Positions 1-7,801 of a stretch of 38,003 bases of DNA are shown piece after piece. The stretch's first letter is position 1. Every line of letters starts with the position of its first letter. Where the stretch lies: assembly GCA_045046905.1 (NCBI GenBank), contig JASFYU010000185.1, forward strand, positions 1 to 38,003. The letters are read 5' to 3'. The notes beneath the pieces are model-generated. The model saw nothing but the letters and a program-made list of their open reading frames with translations, was not told where the DNA came from and ran no database searches. The position numbers and the translations under genes are program-made. The DNA comes from JASFYU01 sp045046905. GTDB taxonomy: Bacteria; Bacteroidota; Bacteroidia; Flavobacteriales; Flavobacteriaceae.

Positions 1-1020
1 GTTATGGCGCCTATGACGCGTTCAAGAGCCTTAAATAATATTCCGAATGACCATATGGTTACCTATTATGAAAAAAGAGCCGATGCTGGCTTGATTATAA
101 CCGAGGGTACTGCCCCCTCTGCTAACGGATTAGGGTATCCTCGTATTCCAGGAATATATACTGATAATCAACTAAATGGGTGGAAAAAAATAACAACTGC
201 CGTACATGCCAAAGGAGGAAAAATATTTTTGCAACTCATGCATACCGGTCGGGTTTCTCATGCCTTGAACATGGAAGAAGGTACTCAGATATTGGCACCT
301 TCTTCGGTAGCTTTAAGTGGCGAAATATATACCGATATTGACGGAATGAAGCCTTATCCTATACCTGAAGAAATGACCTTGAGTGCTATTGAACAAACAC
401 AACAAGAATTTGTTCAGGCCGCTAAAAATGCTATTAAAGTTGGTTTTGATGGTGTTGAAATACACGGTGCCAATGGGTATTTAATCGAACAATTTATCAA
501 TACAGCCTCAAACATACGCAAAGATAATTATGGGGGGTCTATTGAAAACAGAAGTAGGTTTGCCATAGAGGTTTCAAAAAAGGTTGCTGATGCTATTGGA
601 GCAGATCGAACAGGAATTCGCTTATCGCCATATGGTGTTTTTAATGGTATGGAAATCTTTGAATCGGTAGATGAAACCTTTGAATACTTAGCAACAGAAA
701 TAGGAAAATTAAACCTAGCCTATATACATATTGTAGATCATTCTTCTCAAGGGGCTCCTGAAGTACCTCAGAGAATTAAAGATACAATCAAGACAGCATT
801 TAAAGGTGATTTTATCGCAAGTGGAGGTTTGAATCTAAATAAAGCAGAAACCATATTAAAGAAAGATAAAGGAGATTTGGTTGCTTTTGGGGTGCCTTTT
901 ATTGCGAATCCTGATTTGGTATATCGATTTAAAAATAACAAGGCATTAAGCAGTCCTAATCCTGACACCTTTTTCTCGGCAGGTATAGAAGGGTATTTAG
1001 ATTATCCTTCAGCAAATTAA
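1..1020 (+). CDS. Alkene reductase, Old Yellow Enzyme family (5' partial)
   Basis: FMN-dependent ene-reductase of the OYE/NemA/XenB type, which uses NAD(P)H to reduce activated C=C bonds (enones, nitro compounds, electrophiles) in the cytoplasm. The reading frame is open from the first base and the protein begins inside the conserved APMTRSRA segment, so roughly 20-25 N-terminal residues lie outside the window. The flavin/substrate motif HGANGYLIEQF (the HxxN pair of the OYE active site) and the YGGSIENRSRF segment are intact, and the C-terminus looks complete. It heads a + strand run of detoxification-type genes. The family is clear; the natural substrate cannot be told. Confidence 0.93.
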   Translation, partial: VMAPMTRSRALNNIPNDHMVTYYEKRADAGLIITEGTAPSANGLGYPRIPGIYTDNQLNGWKKITTAVHAKGGKIFLQLMHTGRVSHALNMEEGTQILAPSSVALSGEIYTDIDGMKPYPIPEEMTLSAIEQTQQEFVQAAKNAIKVGFDGVEIHGANGYLIEQFINTASNIRKDNYGGSIENRSRFAIEVSKKVADAIGADRTGIRLSPYGVFNGMEIFESVDETFEYLATEIGKLNLAYIHIVDHSSQGAPEVPQRIKDTIKTAFKGDFIASGGLNLNKAETILKKDKGDLVAFGVPFIANPDLVYRFKNNKALSSPNPDTFFSAGIEGYLDYPSAN

Positions 1021-1027
1021 ATTCAAT

Positions 1028-1070
1028 CCCTTATTGAGGGTTTAATTCCTAGGCCTGCCTCGAAATCAAA
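1028..1070. repeat. Dispersed intergenic repeat, fragment of GCCTGCC family
   Basis: The text TTGAGGGTTTAATTCC followed by GCCTGCCTCGAAAT recurs near 37137-37190, where the full palindromic form is present. Here the second arm is missing, so this is a partial copy. It lies just after the stop of the OYE gene. Confidence 0.5.
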
Positions 1071-1152
1071 AAATATTTTTCAAAAGCATACCTCGTACCC
1101 TTTGATCGAGGTCGTTAATAAAATAATTCAATCCTATTAATAAATTAAAATC

Positions 1153-1725
1153 ATGAATACAATAACAAAATTGGCATTAACGCCAAAAACAATCGAAACG
1201 GCTGATGCACTATCACGCCAAACATTAGAAGCAGCTAAAAAGGGAATGGGAATGATTCCGAATATGTATGGTGGAATGGCTAATAACCCGGCCTTGTTAG
1301 ATGCCTACAGCTATTCGTATAAAAGCTTTAGAGAAAATGCAGGTTTTACTTCGCAAGAACAGGAAATTATATTTCTATCGGTCGCCTTTGAAAACAACTG
1401 TGAATACTGTATGTCAGCTCATAGTTTTGTAGCAGATAAAATGAGTAAAGTACCTGTAGCAGTTACTGATGCCATTCGTGACAATACTAAAATTGATGAT
1501 GCTAAATACAGCGCTTTGAGTAAATTTAGTAAAGTAATGACGGCTAAAAGAGGTAATGCCTCAGAAGATGATATCAATGCCTTTTTAAATGCAGGGTATA
1601 CCGAAAATCACATCTTAGGAGTTATTGCGGGCATTGGAGTTAAAACCATGAGTAATTATTTTAATCATGTGTTTAACACGCAAGTTGATGATGCTTTTAA
1701 AGAAAGAGCTTGGTCTAAATCATAA
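1153..1725 (+). CDS. Carboxymuconolactone decarboxylase (AhpD-like) family protein
   Basis: A 190-residue helical protein of the CMD/AhpD alkylhydroperoxidase-like superfamily. The redox pair is visible as CEYCMSAHS around residues 84-92, the CxxC...H arrangement used by AhpD-type peroxidase partners. Members act in peroxide or electrophile defence or as uncharacterised decarboxylase-like enzymes. It follows the OYE gene by 130 bases and may be co-transcribed with it. A hairpin lies just past the stop. Family assignment is good; the actual reaction is not predictable. Confidence 0.88.
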   Translation: MNTITKLALTPKTIETADALSRQTLEAAKKGMGMIPNMYGGMANNPALLDAYSYSYKSFRENAGFTSQEQEIIFLSVAFENNCEYCMSAHSFVADKMSKVPVAVTDAIRDNTKIDDAKYSALSKFSKVMTAKRGNASEDDINAFLNAGYTENHILGVIAGIGVKTMSNYFNHVFNTQVDDAFKERAWSKS

Positions 1726-1743
1726 TCTTAAACTTAATTTATT

Positions 1744-1776
1744 GAAAAGCACGCGGCATATTGCTTTGTGCTTTTC
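1744..1776 (+). terminator. Hairpin, possible terminator after the CMD gene
   Basis: The arms GAAAAGCAC (1744-1752) and GTGCTTTTC (1768-1776) form a perfect 9-bp stem with a 15-base loop, 18 bases past the CMD stop. There is no clean T-tract after it, so it may be a weak terminator or an mRNA 3' end stabiliser. Confidence 0.5.
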
Positions 1777-1823
1777 ATATATTGCAAAATACTATTGATT
1801 GCTTTTTGTCTAAATCGTAAAGA

Positions 1824-2588
1824 ATGAAAATACACCATATAAGAAATGCCACCTTTGTAATTGAAGCTGGTGATACTTACATTTTGGTTGACCCAATGTT
1901 GGGCAAGGCAAGTTTTTTACCTCCCTTTGCTTTTTTTCGTTTTAAAGCAAGACGTAATCCAACTGTAAATCTTCCCAGTAATTATAAGGCTATTTTAGAT
2001 AAAGTAACCCATTGTTTAATTACACACTTGCACCCTGATCATATTGATACGGCGGGAAAAATATTTTTAATAAAAAACAACATTCCTGTTATTTGCAGTA
2101 GTAAAGACGCTGAAAAACTTAAGAAAGACGGCTTGAATATTTTGAGCAGTTTAAAATATTGGCAAAAAGGTAATTTTTTAAATGGAAGTATAGTTGGGAT
2201 TCCGGCCATGCATGGCTACGGTTTTGTAGCCTCTATAATGGGTAATGTTATCGGTTTTTATATTGAACTGCCTAATACACCTTCTATATACATCAGTGCC
2301 GACACCATTTATACAGCTGCCGTTGATAAGGTATTATCAGAAATGAAACCAGACCTGACGGTATTGGCTGCGGGCACGGCACAATTTGATTTTGGAAAAC
2401 TATTGATTATGAACATTGATGACATTATCAAGTTCGTTAAGAATTCGCCTAAAAAAGTATATGCCAATCATATTGAAGCTTTAAATCATTGCCCAATGAC
2501 TAGGCTTCAGTTGAAAAATATACTCGAAGAACATGATGTATTAAATAAGGTTTATATTCCTGAAGATGGTGAAATAGTTGTGGTATAA
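1824..2588 (+). CDS. MBL-fold metallo-hydrolase
   Basis: A 254-residue metallo-beta-lactamase fold protein. The metal motif HLHPDHID puts H68, H70, D72 and H73 in place, the core HxHxDH of the fold, and further candidate ligands follow (H214 in the YANHIEALNH region). It has no signal peptide and probably binds two metal ions in the cytoplasm. It resembles the UlaG/YtkL-like branch rather than classical beta-lactamases, but substrate cannot be assigned. About 230 bases of gene debris follow it. Confidence 0.85.
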   Translation: MKIHHIRNATFVIEAGDTYILVDPMLGKASFLPPFAFFRFKARRNPTVNLPSNYKAILDKVTHCLITHLHPDHIDTAGKIFLIKNNIPVICSSKDAEKLKKDGLNILSSLKYWQKGNFLNGSIVGIPAMHGYGFVASIMGNVIGFYIELPNTPSIYISADTIYTAAVDKVLSEMKPDLTVLAAGTAQFDFGKLLIMNIDDIIKFVKNSPKKVYANHIEALNHCPMTRLQLKNILEEHDVLNKVYIPEDGEIVVV

Positions 2589-2817
2589 GCGGCGCAAGAA
2601 ATGTAACCGCAGCTGATGTGGCCAAAGCATTGGTTACTACAATCAAAGAGCATTATGGGTTACTGAAGTCATTTTGTTACTAGTCTTTGGGCTGGCAATG
2701 ACATTTTCAACGGGCATAAAAGGTGTATTTGACTATTCGGTATTCACCGCTTCAGCTGCTGCGTTTGCTTTAAGTGCTATGAAAGAGAAATTCTTTGAAC
2801 TAGATAATGCTTACTAA
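2589..2817 (+). pseudogene. Gene debris between MBL and RidA genes
   Basis: Two protein-like stretches lie here in different frames without starts of their own. About 2586-2680 reads ISGARNVTAADVAKALVTT and continues to a stop. About 2650-2817 reads as a hydrophobic piece, VTEVILLLVFGLAMTFSTG, ending LDNAY and stop. The composition looks coding and the frames change between the pieces, as expected for eroded genes. I cannot name the parents with confidence; the first resembles the tail of a nucleotide-binding oxidoreductase and the second a membrane protein end. Confidence 0.4.
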
Positions 2818-2820
2818 AAA

Positions 2821-3288
2821 ATGAAACGAAACCCATTAGAACAACTAAAAGCATTGCAGATAGAACTCCCTGAGGTATCTACTCCAGGAGGTTCTTATGT
2901 CTCTGTAAATATTCGTCAAAATATTGCCTATGTGGCGATTCAATTTCCTATTAAAAACAATGATTACTTATATCAAGGTAGCTTAGGAAAGGAACGCACA
3001 ACAGAAGACGGTTATAAGGCTATGGAATTATGTGCTCTAAATGTACTTGCACAAATCAATGACAAAGTTGGTTTTGACAATATAATAGGATTAAATCACA
3101 TTGATGCATACTATCTGTCCTCTGAAAAGTGGGATGATGCGCCAACAGTAGTAAATGGTGCATCAGATATGTTTCTTAAAGTTTTAGGTGAAAAAGGCAC
3201 GCATTCAAGAGCAATTTTCGGAGTTGAAAAATTACCAAAGAATTTCTGTGTAGGCTTAAGCTGTACTTTTACGATAAAGAATGGTTAA
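2821..3288 (+). CDS. RidA family (YjgF/UK114-like) protein
   Basis: A 155-residue protein of the longer RidA branch (YjgF endoribonuclease-like, LPEVSTPGGSYV near the N-terminus and NGASDMFLKVLGEKGTHSRAIFGV towards the end). RidA homologues form trimers that hydrolyse reactive enamines/imines or bind small metabolites. The arginine of HSRAIFG matches the conserved substrate-contact Arg of the family. The start follows directly on the debris described upstream. The next gene is a MarR regulator. Which subfamily reaction it catalyses is unknown. Confidence 0.88.
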   Translation: MKRNPLEQLKALQIELPEVSTPGGSYVSVNIRQNIAYVAIQFPIKNNDYLYQGSLGKERTTEDGYKAMELCALNVLAQINDKVGFDNIIGLNHIDAYYLSSEKWDDAPTVVNGASDMFLKVLGEKGTHSRAIFGVEKLPKNFCVGLSCTFTIKNG

Positions 3289-3299
3289 ATAAGACACAA

Positions 3300-3317
3300 A
3301 TGTTGTATATGCAACAT
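3300..3317. promoter_or_regulatory. MarR operator, imperfect 18-bp palindrome
   Basis: ATGTTGTATATGCAACAT is an inverted repeat with one mismatched pair, 21 bases before the marR start. It is almost identical to the perfect palindrome at 3755-3772 on the other side of the marR gene. It covers the likely -33 TTG of the marR promoter, which fits autorepression. The site is seen in the sequence; binding by the neighbouring MarR protein is inferred. Confidence 0.75.
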
Positions 3318-3333
3318 TAATATGTTACATTTG
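3303..3333 (+). promoter_or_regulatory. Bacteroidota-type promoter of marR
   Basis: TTG at 3303-3305, a 20-base spacer, then TACATTTG at 3326-3333 matches the Bacteroidota -33 TTG / -7 TAnnTTTG consensus exactly. Transcription would start within a few bases of the ATG at 3338, so the message would be leaderless or nearly so. A weaker palindrome-like copy of the operator overlaps the -7 region (3323-3338). Confidence 0.65.
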
Positions 3334-3337
3334 CAAT

Positions 3338-3739
3338 ATGAAATATGATTTAGAACATTGTATAGGTAATAGATTAAGACGTTTGTCTAGAATTGTAGAC
3401 AGACAGTTTAGAGCAAGTCTTAAAGCGTATGATATCACAGAGAGTCAATTGAGTATTCTTTTTGTTTTACGGAAATTAGGAAAAGTAGAGCAGGGTAAAA
3501 TAGGGGAGGCCCTTGTCTTAGAACGGTCTACGGTCAGTAGGAATGTGAAGTTGTTGGAGAGAATCGGAATTGTAACACGAACTTCTGATTATAGGCCCGA
3601 AATAGAATTAACCGCAAAAGGGAATGAATTGGTCAATACACTCATTCCTATTTGGGAAGAACTGATGGATGATTTAATGGATAAGCTTGGAACTAACGGA
3701 ATGGAAACTATAAAAATCTTAGAAAGAAAATTGGGCTAA
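3338..3739 (+). CDS. MarR family transcriptional regulator
   Basis: A 133-residue winged-helix regulator of the MarR family. The helix-turn-helix and wing are visible around residues 45-95 (GKIGEALVLERSTVSRNVKLLERIGIVTR ... in which helix 3 is ERSTVSRNVK), and long terminal helices provide the dimer interface. Such proteins usually repress their own gene and nearby detoxification or efflux genes until a phenolic or electrophilic ligand binds. Matching palindromes stand before this gene and before the next gene, supporting local control. The ATG at 3338 is chosen because no better start lies near and the N-terminus is typical. Confidence 0.93.
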   Translation: MKYDLEHCIGNRLRRLSRIVDRQFRASLKAYDITESQLSILFVLRKLGKVEQGKIGEALVLERSTVSRNVKLLERIGIVTRTSDYRPEIELTAKGNELVNTLIPIWEELMDDLMDKLGTNGMETIKILERKLG

Positions 3740-3754
3740 AAAAATTTAATTTAT

Positions 3755-3772
3755 ATGTTGTATATACAACAT
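3755..3772. promoter_or_regulatory. MarR operator, perfect 18-bp palindrome
   Basis: ATGTTGTATATACAACAT is a perfect inverted repeat located 17 bases before the start of the small membrane protein gene. It differs by one base from the palindrome before marR. It most likely lets MarR control the downstream run (membrane protein, hydrolases, SDR). Confidence 0.78.
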
Positions 3773-3789
3773 TACAAAAAAATGGAATC

Positions 3790-4074
3790 ATGAAAGAATT
3801 ATATAAAGAATCAAACTCACAAGTATCAATACCAGATGTGATACCAATGAAAATGCCAAAACCAATTTATTGGAAGCAGGTTTTGATAACTACCCTGTCA
3901 GTATATCCACTTTTAATAGGTTCTACGTGGTTTTTAAAACAGATTTTTCCAATGGAAGAATTAGCACAGGAAGCAGCCATATTTTTCACCGTAGCAATGG
4001 TAGCATCTTTAATGGTGTTTCCTGTAATGCCCTTGATTATGAAATTTCTGGGCTCATGGCCGTATAAAAAATAA
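3790..4074 (+). CDS. Small membrane protein with two transmembrane helices
   Basis: A 94-residue protein with two predicted membrane helices (about 32-50 and 62-85) and the spacing W..vl...svYPL...w...PmeelaqeaaiFftvamvasLMvfpvMPli. This pattern resembles the C-terminal membrane half of COG3224-type antibiotic-biosynthesis-monooxygenase (ABM) membrane proteins, but the ABM half is absent, so it stands alone. It sits directly behind a perfect MarR palindrome and two bases before the hydrolase gene, so it is likely the first gene of the regulated operon. Function unknown. Confidence 0.7.
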   Translation: MKELYKESNSQVSIPDVIPMKMPKPIYWKQVLITTLSVYPLLIGSTWFLKQIFPMEELAQEAAIFFTVAMVASLMVFPVMPLIMKFLGSWPYKK

Positions 4075-4075
4075 C

Positions 4076-5059
4076 ATGATCACTAATCTAAATACCAAAA
4101 CAATGAAATCAATAACTAGCACAAAAAAGAATCATTTATTAGACACTAAAACTGTTTGGTTAAACAAATTTAATCTCAATATTCGATATGCTGAATTAGG
4201 AGAAAAAACAAAACCCACAATGTTATTGTTACATGGGGTACCAGAGAACTTACATTCTTGGTATGCAACGGGGAGACTTTTAAGCGAGAAGTACCATGTA
4301 TTTGCGATTGACTGGCCAGGTTTTGGAGGAAGTGATCCGTTGAGATCTAGCAATGACTATACCTCTCGTAATTTTACTGAGGTTGTTATTGATTTTATGG
4401 ATGCCTTGGAGGTTCAAACAGCAATTATAATGGCAACGGATATTGCCTTATTGCCTGCTTTATTGGTTGGTTTAGAATACCCTAAGCGTGTTTCTAAATT
4501 AATAGTTATGGATGGTCTTCCTTTTCCAAGGCCACAATATACCTCTTGGGAACTTAAAAGTTTCGCGAAAAAAGGTTCTGTTATTGGGAAAGCTCTAATA
4601 GAATGGTTCCCTAGTATTTCTGCTCAAATTGCCTACTTAAAAGGATTTTATAGCGGACATTCGATTCCACCAGAAGTGCGTAAAGAATTTTTAACTGATG
4701 GTAAAAGTAAGGTTACACAAGAAGCATTTTCCTCATATTTTCAGAATTTTCATTTAGAGCAAAAGTACTTTGAACAAAGAGCGCATCAGCTAGAAACACC
4801 CGTATTGGTCGTTTGGGGAAAGCAAGATCGTTTTATTAAAGTTGACTTAGCGTATGAAATTGCAGAAAAACTCCCCAATGCGCAACTTAAAATAATTGAT
4901 AAGACAGGCCATTATGTTCATATGGATGCGCCACAAGAGTTGGTTAAAGCCGCAAACAGTTTCCTTAACGCTGAAAGGATTGATTCATCAATAAATATGA
5001 AACACAGAGGAATGAGACAAATTCAAGACATAGACTATGTGCAACTTAAATCAAGGTAA
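4076..5059 (+). CDS. Alpha/beta hydrolase with degenerate nucleophile elbow
   Basis: A 327-residue alpha/beta hydrolase of the epoxide hydrolase/dehalogenase type. HGVPE (53-57) forms the oxyanion segment, D251 (WGKQDRF) and H279 (KTGHYVH) are the acid and base. The expected nucleophile elbow GxDxGG reads MATDIALLP, keeping D122 but losing the small residues around it, so activity is uncertain. A second in-frame ATG at 4103 could be the true start, because the first nine residues look unordered. It starts two bases after the membrane protein gene and ends one base before the SDR gene: clear operon structure. Confidence 0.85.
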   Translation: MITNLNTKTMKSITSTKKNHLLDTKTVWLNKFNLNIRYAELGEKTKPTMLLLHGVPENLHSWYATGRLLSEKYHVFAIDWPGFGGSDPLRSSNDYTSRNFTEVVIDFMDALEVQTAIIMATDIALLPALLVGLEYPKRVSKLIVMDGLPFPRPQYTSWELKSFAKKGSVIGKALIEWFPSISAQIAYLKGFYSGHSIPPEVRKEFLTDGKSKVTQEAFSSYFQNFHLEQKYFEQRAHQLETPVLVVWGKQDRFIKVDLAYEIAEKLPNAQLKIIDKTGHYVHMDAPQELVKAANSFLNAERIDSSINMKHRGMRQIQDIDYVQLKSR

Positions 5060-5060
5060 A

Positions 5061-5804
5061 ATGAAAAAATTTAAAGAAAAATATGGCTCTTGGGGTTTAA
5101 TTACAGGGGCTTCATCAGGCATAGGAAAAGAATATGCAACAAGTATTGCTGCTCAAGGTATAGACATTGTGCTTGTTGCAAGAAGTGAAGAGAAGTTACA
5201 TCGTATAGGAAAAGAACTCCGTAACAAATATCAAGTACAAGTAAAAATAATAGTCGCAGATTTAGCTTCAGAAGGCGGAGTTGATATTTTGATTCATGAA
5301 ACTCGTGATTTAGAAATTGGTCTATTGGTAAATAATGTAGGGAGAGAAGACTCAAATCATTTTTTGAAAATTGCTGCAAAAGAGCATCTTGAAACCATTG
5401 ACCTAAACATTAAAGTACCGCTTTTATTAACACATCATTTTGGAGCCAAAATGGTAGAAAGAAAAAAAGGCGGTATTATTAATATGTCTTCCATAGTAGC
5501 ATTTCAGGGTGTGCCTTTCATTGCAAATTATGCCGGAACCAAAGCTTATAATTTAATATTCTCTGAAGGCATTGCTGCAGAATTCAAAAAGTACAATATC
5601 GATGTTTTAGTGGTAACACCTGGGTTTACAAAAACAAATCTTGCAAAAACATACGACTTTTCAAGAACCCCTTTTAAAGCGCTAGCCCCTCATTTTGTAG
5701 CTCAAAAAGCACTAAGAGATCTTGGTGAAAAAAGATTGAGTATTCCTGGTTTTATAAATGCATTCCTTTATTGGAGCGGCAAATTTTTGTTTTCAAGTAA
5801 ATGA
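5061..5804 (+). CDS. SDR family NAD(P)-dependent oxidoreductase
   Basis: A 247-residue classical short-chain dehydrogenase. TGASSGIG (15-22) is the dinucleotide-binding loop, NNVG replaces the usual NNAG, and the catalytic Ser (MSSIVA) and YxxxK (YAGTK) are present. The C-terminal AFLYWSGKF is hydrophobic. I place the start at the ATG of 5061, one base after the previous stop; an upstream ATG inside that gene would add eight unrelated residues. It may oxidise or reduce a product of the neighbouring hydrolases; this is inference from context. Confidence 0.9.
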   Translation: MKKFKEKYGSWGLITGASSGIGKEYATSIAAQGIDIVLVARSEEKLHRIGKELRNKYQVQVKIIVADLASEGGVDILIHETRDLEIGLLVNNVGREDSNHFLKIAAKEHLETIDLNIKVPLLLTHHFGAKMVERKKGGIINMSSIVAFQGVPFIANYAGTKAYNLIFSEGIAAEFKKYNIDVLVVTPGFTKTNLAKTYDFSRTPFKALAPHFVAQKALRDLGEKRLSIPGFINAFLYWSGKFLFSSK

Positions 5805-5889
5805 ATACCGCCTCCTTCGGATTGGTGTTTAAAAAAGTACTTCGGAATTCACTTTAAAAGTTCAGTTAAAATCAGTAATAAACCGGATT

Positions 5890-6837
5890 ATGAAAACAAG
5901 AGCAATACCTCAAGAGGCCAATAACTCTGCAGCTAATAACAAAGAAAGAAAGCTAAAATTTGAAGTAGATAAGAGCCTATTTCCTTTCAAAAACAATTTT
6001 TTAGAGCTGTCAAACGGAAGTGAAATTCATTATATAGATGAAGGAAAGGGCCCTGTTGTATTAATGCTACACGGAAACCCAACCTGGTCATTTTTATATC
6101 GAAAAATGATAACAGAACTAAAAAACGATTTTAGGGTGATCGCACCAGATTACCCAGGGTTTGGTCTATCTCCAACGCCTTCTAATTATGATTTTCTGCC
6201 CAGTACACATAGTGCTGTAATTGAAGAATTTATACACAAATTACAGCTAAAAAAAATAATTATAGTCATGCAAGATTGGGGCGGCCCAATAGGTTTGAAT
6301 AACGCTGTAAAAAATCCGGACCTTATCAGAGGAATGGTTATTGGTAACACTTGGGCATGGCCGCTTAAAAGACCAGGGCAAAAACTTTTCAGTCATATTA
6401 TGGGCGGGTTTATTGGGCGTTGGATGGCAAAGAATTTTAATGGAGTATGGCATGTATTCATGAGAAAGGGGTTTGTGAAATCACCATCAAAAAAAGAACT
6501 GATGATGTACAAAGCTCCTTTTAAGAAGGGGCGTAATCATAAGCAAACGGCAATCTTTCCTAAAGAACTATACCATTCAAAAGCCTTTCTGTCTCAGATT
6601 GAATCGTCTTTATATACGCTTAAGAGCAAGCCTGTACTATTTACATGGGGCGATAGTGATTTTGCCTTTCAAGAACCAGAATTAAGACAATTCCAATCCA
6701 TTTTTCCTAACCATGAGGTGAAAACATTAAAAGCGAGCCATTTCTGGCAAGATGAAAAAGGTGAACTGGCCGCTGAATATCTAAAAAAATGGGCATTGAA
6801 AAATGGATGGATAAATACTGAACATATCAAACAATAA
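5890..6837 (+). CDS. Haloalkane dehalogenase-like alpha/beta hydrolase
   Basis: A 315-residue alpha/beta hydrolase with the signatures of haloalkane dehalogenases: HGNPTWSFLYR (61-71), the nucleophile elbow QDWGGPIG with D129 followed by W130, an acid in WGDSDFAF (D255 or D257) and the base H284 in ASHFWQDE. The N63 plus W130 pair is the halide-stabilising arrangement of the HLD-II subfamily, so C-halogen hydrolysis is plausible; fluoroacetate- or epoxide-hydrolase-like relatives are alternatives. It has an extra N-terminal tail of about 30 residues. It lies 85 bases after the SDR gene, same strand. Marine bacteria meet many organohalides, which fits. Confidence 0.85.
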   Translation: MKTRAIPQEANNSAANNKERKLKFEVDKSLFPFKNNFLELSNGSEIHYIDEGKGPVVLMLHGNPTWSFLYRKMITELKNDFRVIAPDYPGFGLSPTPSNYDFLPSTHSAVIEEFIHKLQLKKIIIVMQDWGGPIGLNNAVKNPDLIRGMVIGNTWAWPLKRPGQKLFSHIMGGFIGRWMAKNFNGVWHVFMRKGFVKSPSKKELMMYKAPFKKGRNHKQTAIFPKELYHSKAFLSQIESSLYTLKSKPVLFTWGDSDFAFQEPELRQFQSIFPNHEVKTLKASHFWQDEKGELAAEYLKKWALKNGWINTEHIKQ

Positions 6838-6850
6838 TAAATAAAGAAGA

Positions 6851-7744
6851 ATGAAAGCAGAAATTTTAATTACAGGAGCAACGGGTACAACCAGTCAATA
6901 CGCCATTCAACATTTAGTTGATAAGGGCATAAAAGTAAGGGCGATGGTAAGAACCTTTGATGAGAGAAGTGAAGCACTTAAGGCCAAAGGTGTAGAAGTG
7001 GTTCAAGGCGATTTTCTTGATATCAAGGCCTTAAGAGCGGCCTTAGATGGTATTAAAAGGGCCTATTTTTTATATCCATTTAAAGATTATTTACCTAAGG
7101 CTGCTGCTTATTTTGCGAAAATAGCTAAAGAAAAGGGGGTAGAGATGGTTGTAGAAATGTCTCAAATGGGCGCACATGAAGATACGCCGAGCCCTGCAAC
7201 ACAAAACCATGTCATCACTGAACATATTTTTGAATGGGCCGATGTAGGTGCTGTTCATATTAGACCTGGGCTTTTTGCTTGGAACTATTTAGGTTTTGCA
7301 GCACCTACCGTAGTAGACCATCAAAAATTCTATTACCCAGATGCAGAAGCTAAATATACGATTGTTCACCCTAAAGACATCGGTGAGGTTGTTGCCGAAA
7401 TATTGATGGATGAAAATAAAGAGAAACACCTAGGTAAAAAGTATGAGCTATCAGGAGACAAAGTATATGACGCGCTAGGGGTCGCAAAAGATATTAGTGA
7501 TTTAGTACATAAAGAGATTGAATTTGTTCCGATAACGGTAGATCAATGGATTGATGCAATTAAAGATCACCCCACAATTAATCCATTTCTTGCCAAGCAC
7601 TTAAAGGAGTTTAGTAGTGAAGTTTCTGATGGCAGATTTAATCGAACCACGAATGTGGTAAAAGAGATTACGGGTCATAAGCCAAGGTCATTCAGAACAT
7701 ACATAGAAGAACATAAAAACATGTTTGAAGCGGTAGCTGTTTAA
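6851..7744 (+). CDS. NmrA-like NAD(P)-binding protein
   Basis: A 297-residue atypical SDR of the NmrA/NAD(P)H azoreductase-like group. The GATGTTSQ loop (near residue 9) binds the dinucleotide, followed by KVRAMVRTFDER and VQGDFLD typical of the family; the classical YxxxK is absent. Members sense redox cofactor ratio or reduce quinones and azo compounds. It starts 13 bases after the dehalogenase-like gene and is the last gene before a strong terminator, so it probably ends the operon. Confidence 0.87.
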   Translation: MKAEILITGATGTTSQYAIQHLVDKGIKVRAMVRTFDERSEALKAKGVEVVQGDFLDIKALRAALDGIKRAYFLYPFKDYLPKAAAYFAKIAKEKGVEMVVEMSQMGAHEDTPSPATQNHVITEHIFEWADVGAVHIRPGLFAWNYLGFAAPTVVDHQKFYYPDAEAKYTIVHPKDIGEVVAEILMDENKEKHLGKKYELSGDKVYDALGVAKDISDLVHKEIEFVPITVDQWIDAIKDHPTINPFLAKHLKEFSSEVSDGRFNRTTNVVKEITGHKPRSFRTYIEEHKNMFEAVAV

Positions 7745-7771
7745 ATACTAGTTTAGTATGCTTAATTAATT

Positions 7772-7801
7772 ATGCCTTTCTATTTGGGAAGGCATTTTTT
7801 A
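7772..7801 (+). terminator. Rho-independent terminator
   Basis: Arms ATGCCTT (7772-7778) and AAGGCAT (7789-7795), loop of 10, then six or more T. It lies 28 bases after the NmrA-like gene and closes the first gene block. Confidence 0.8.
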
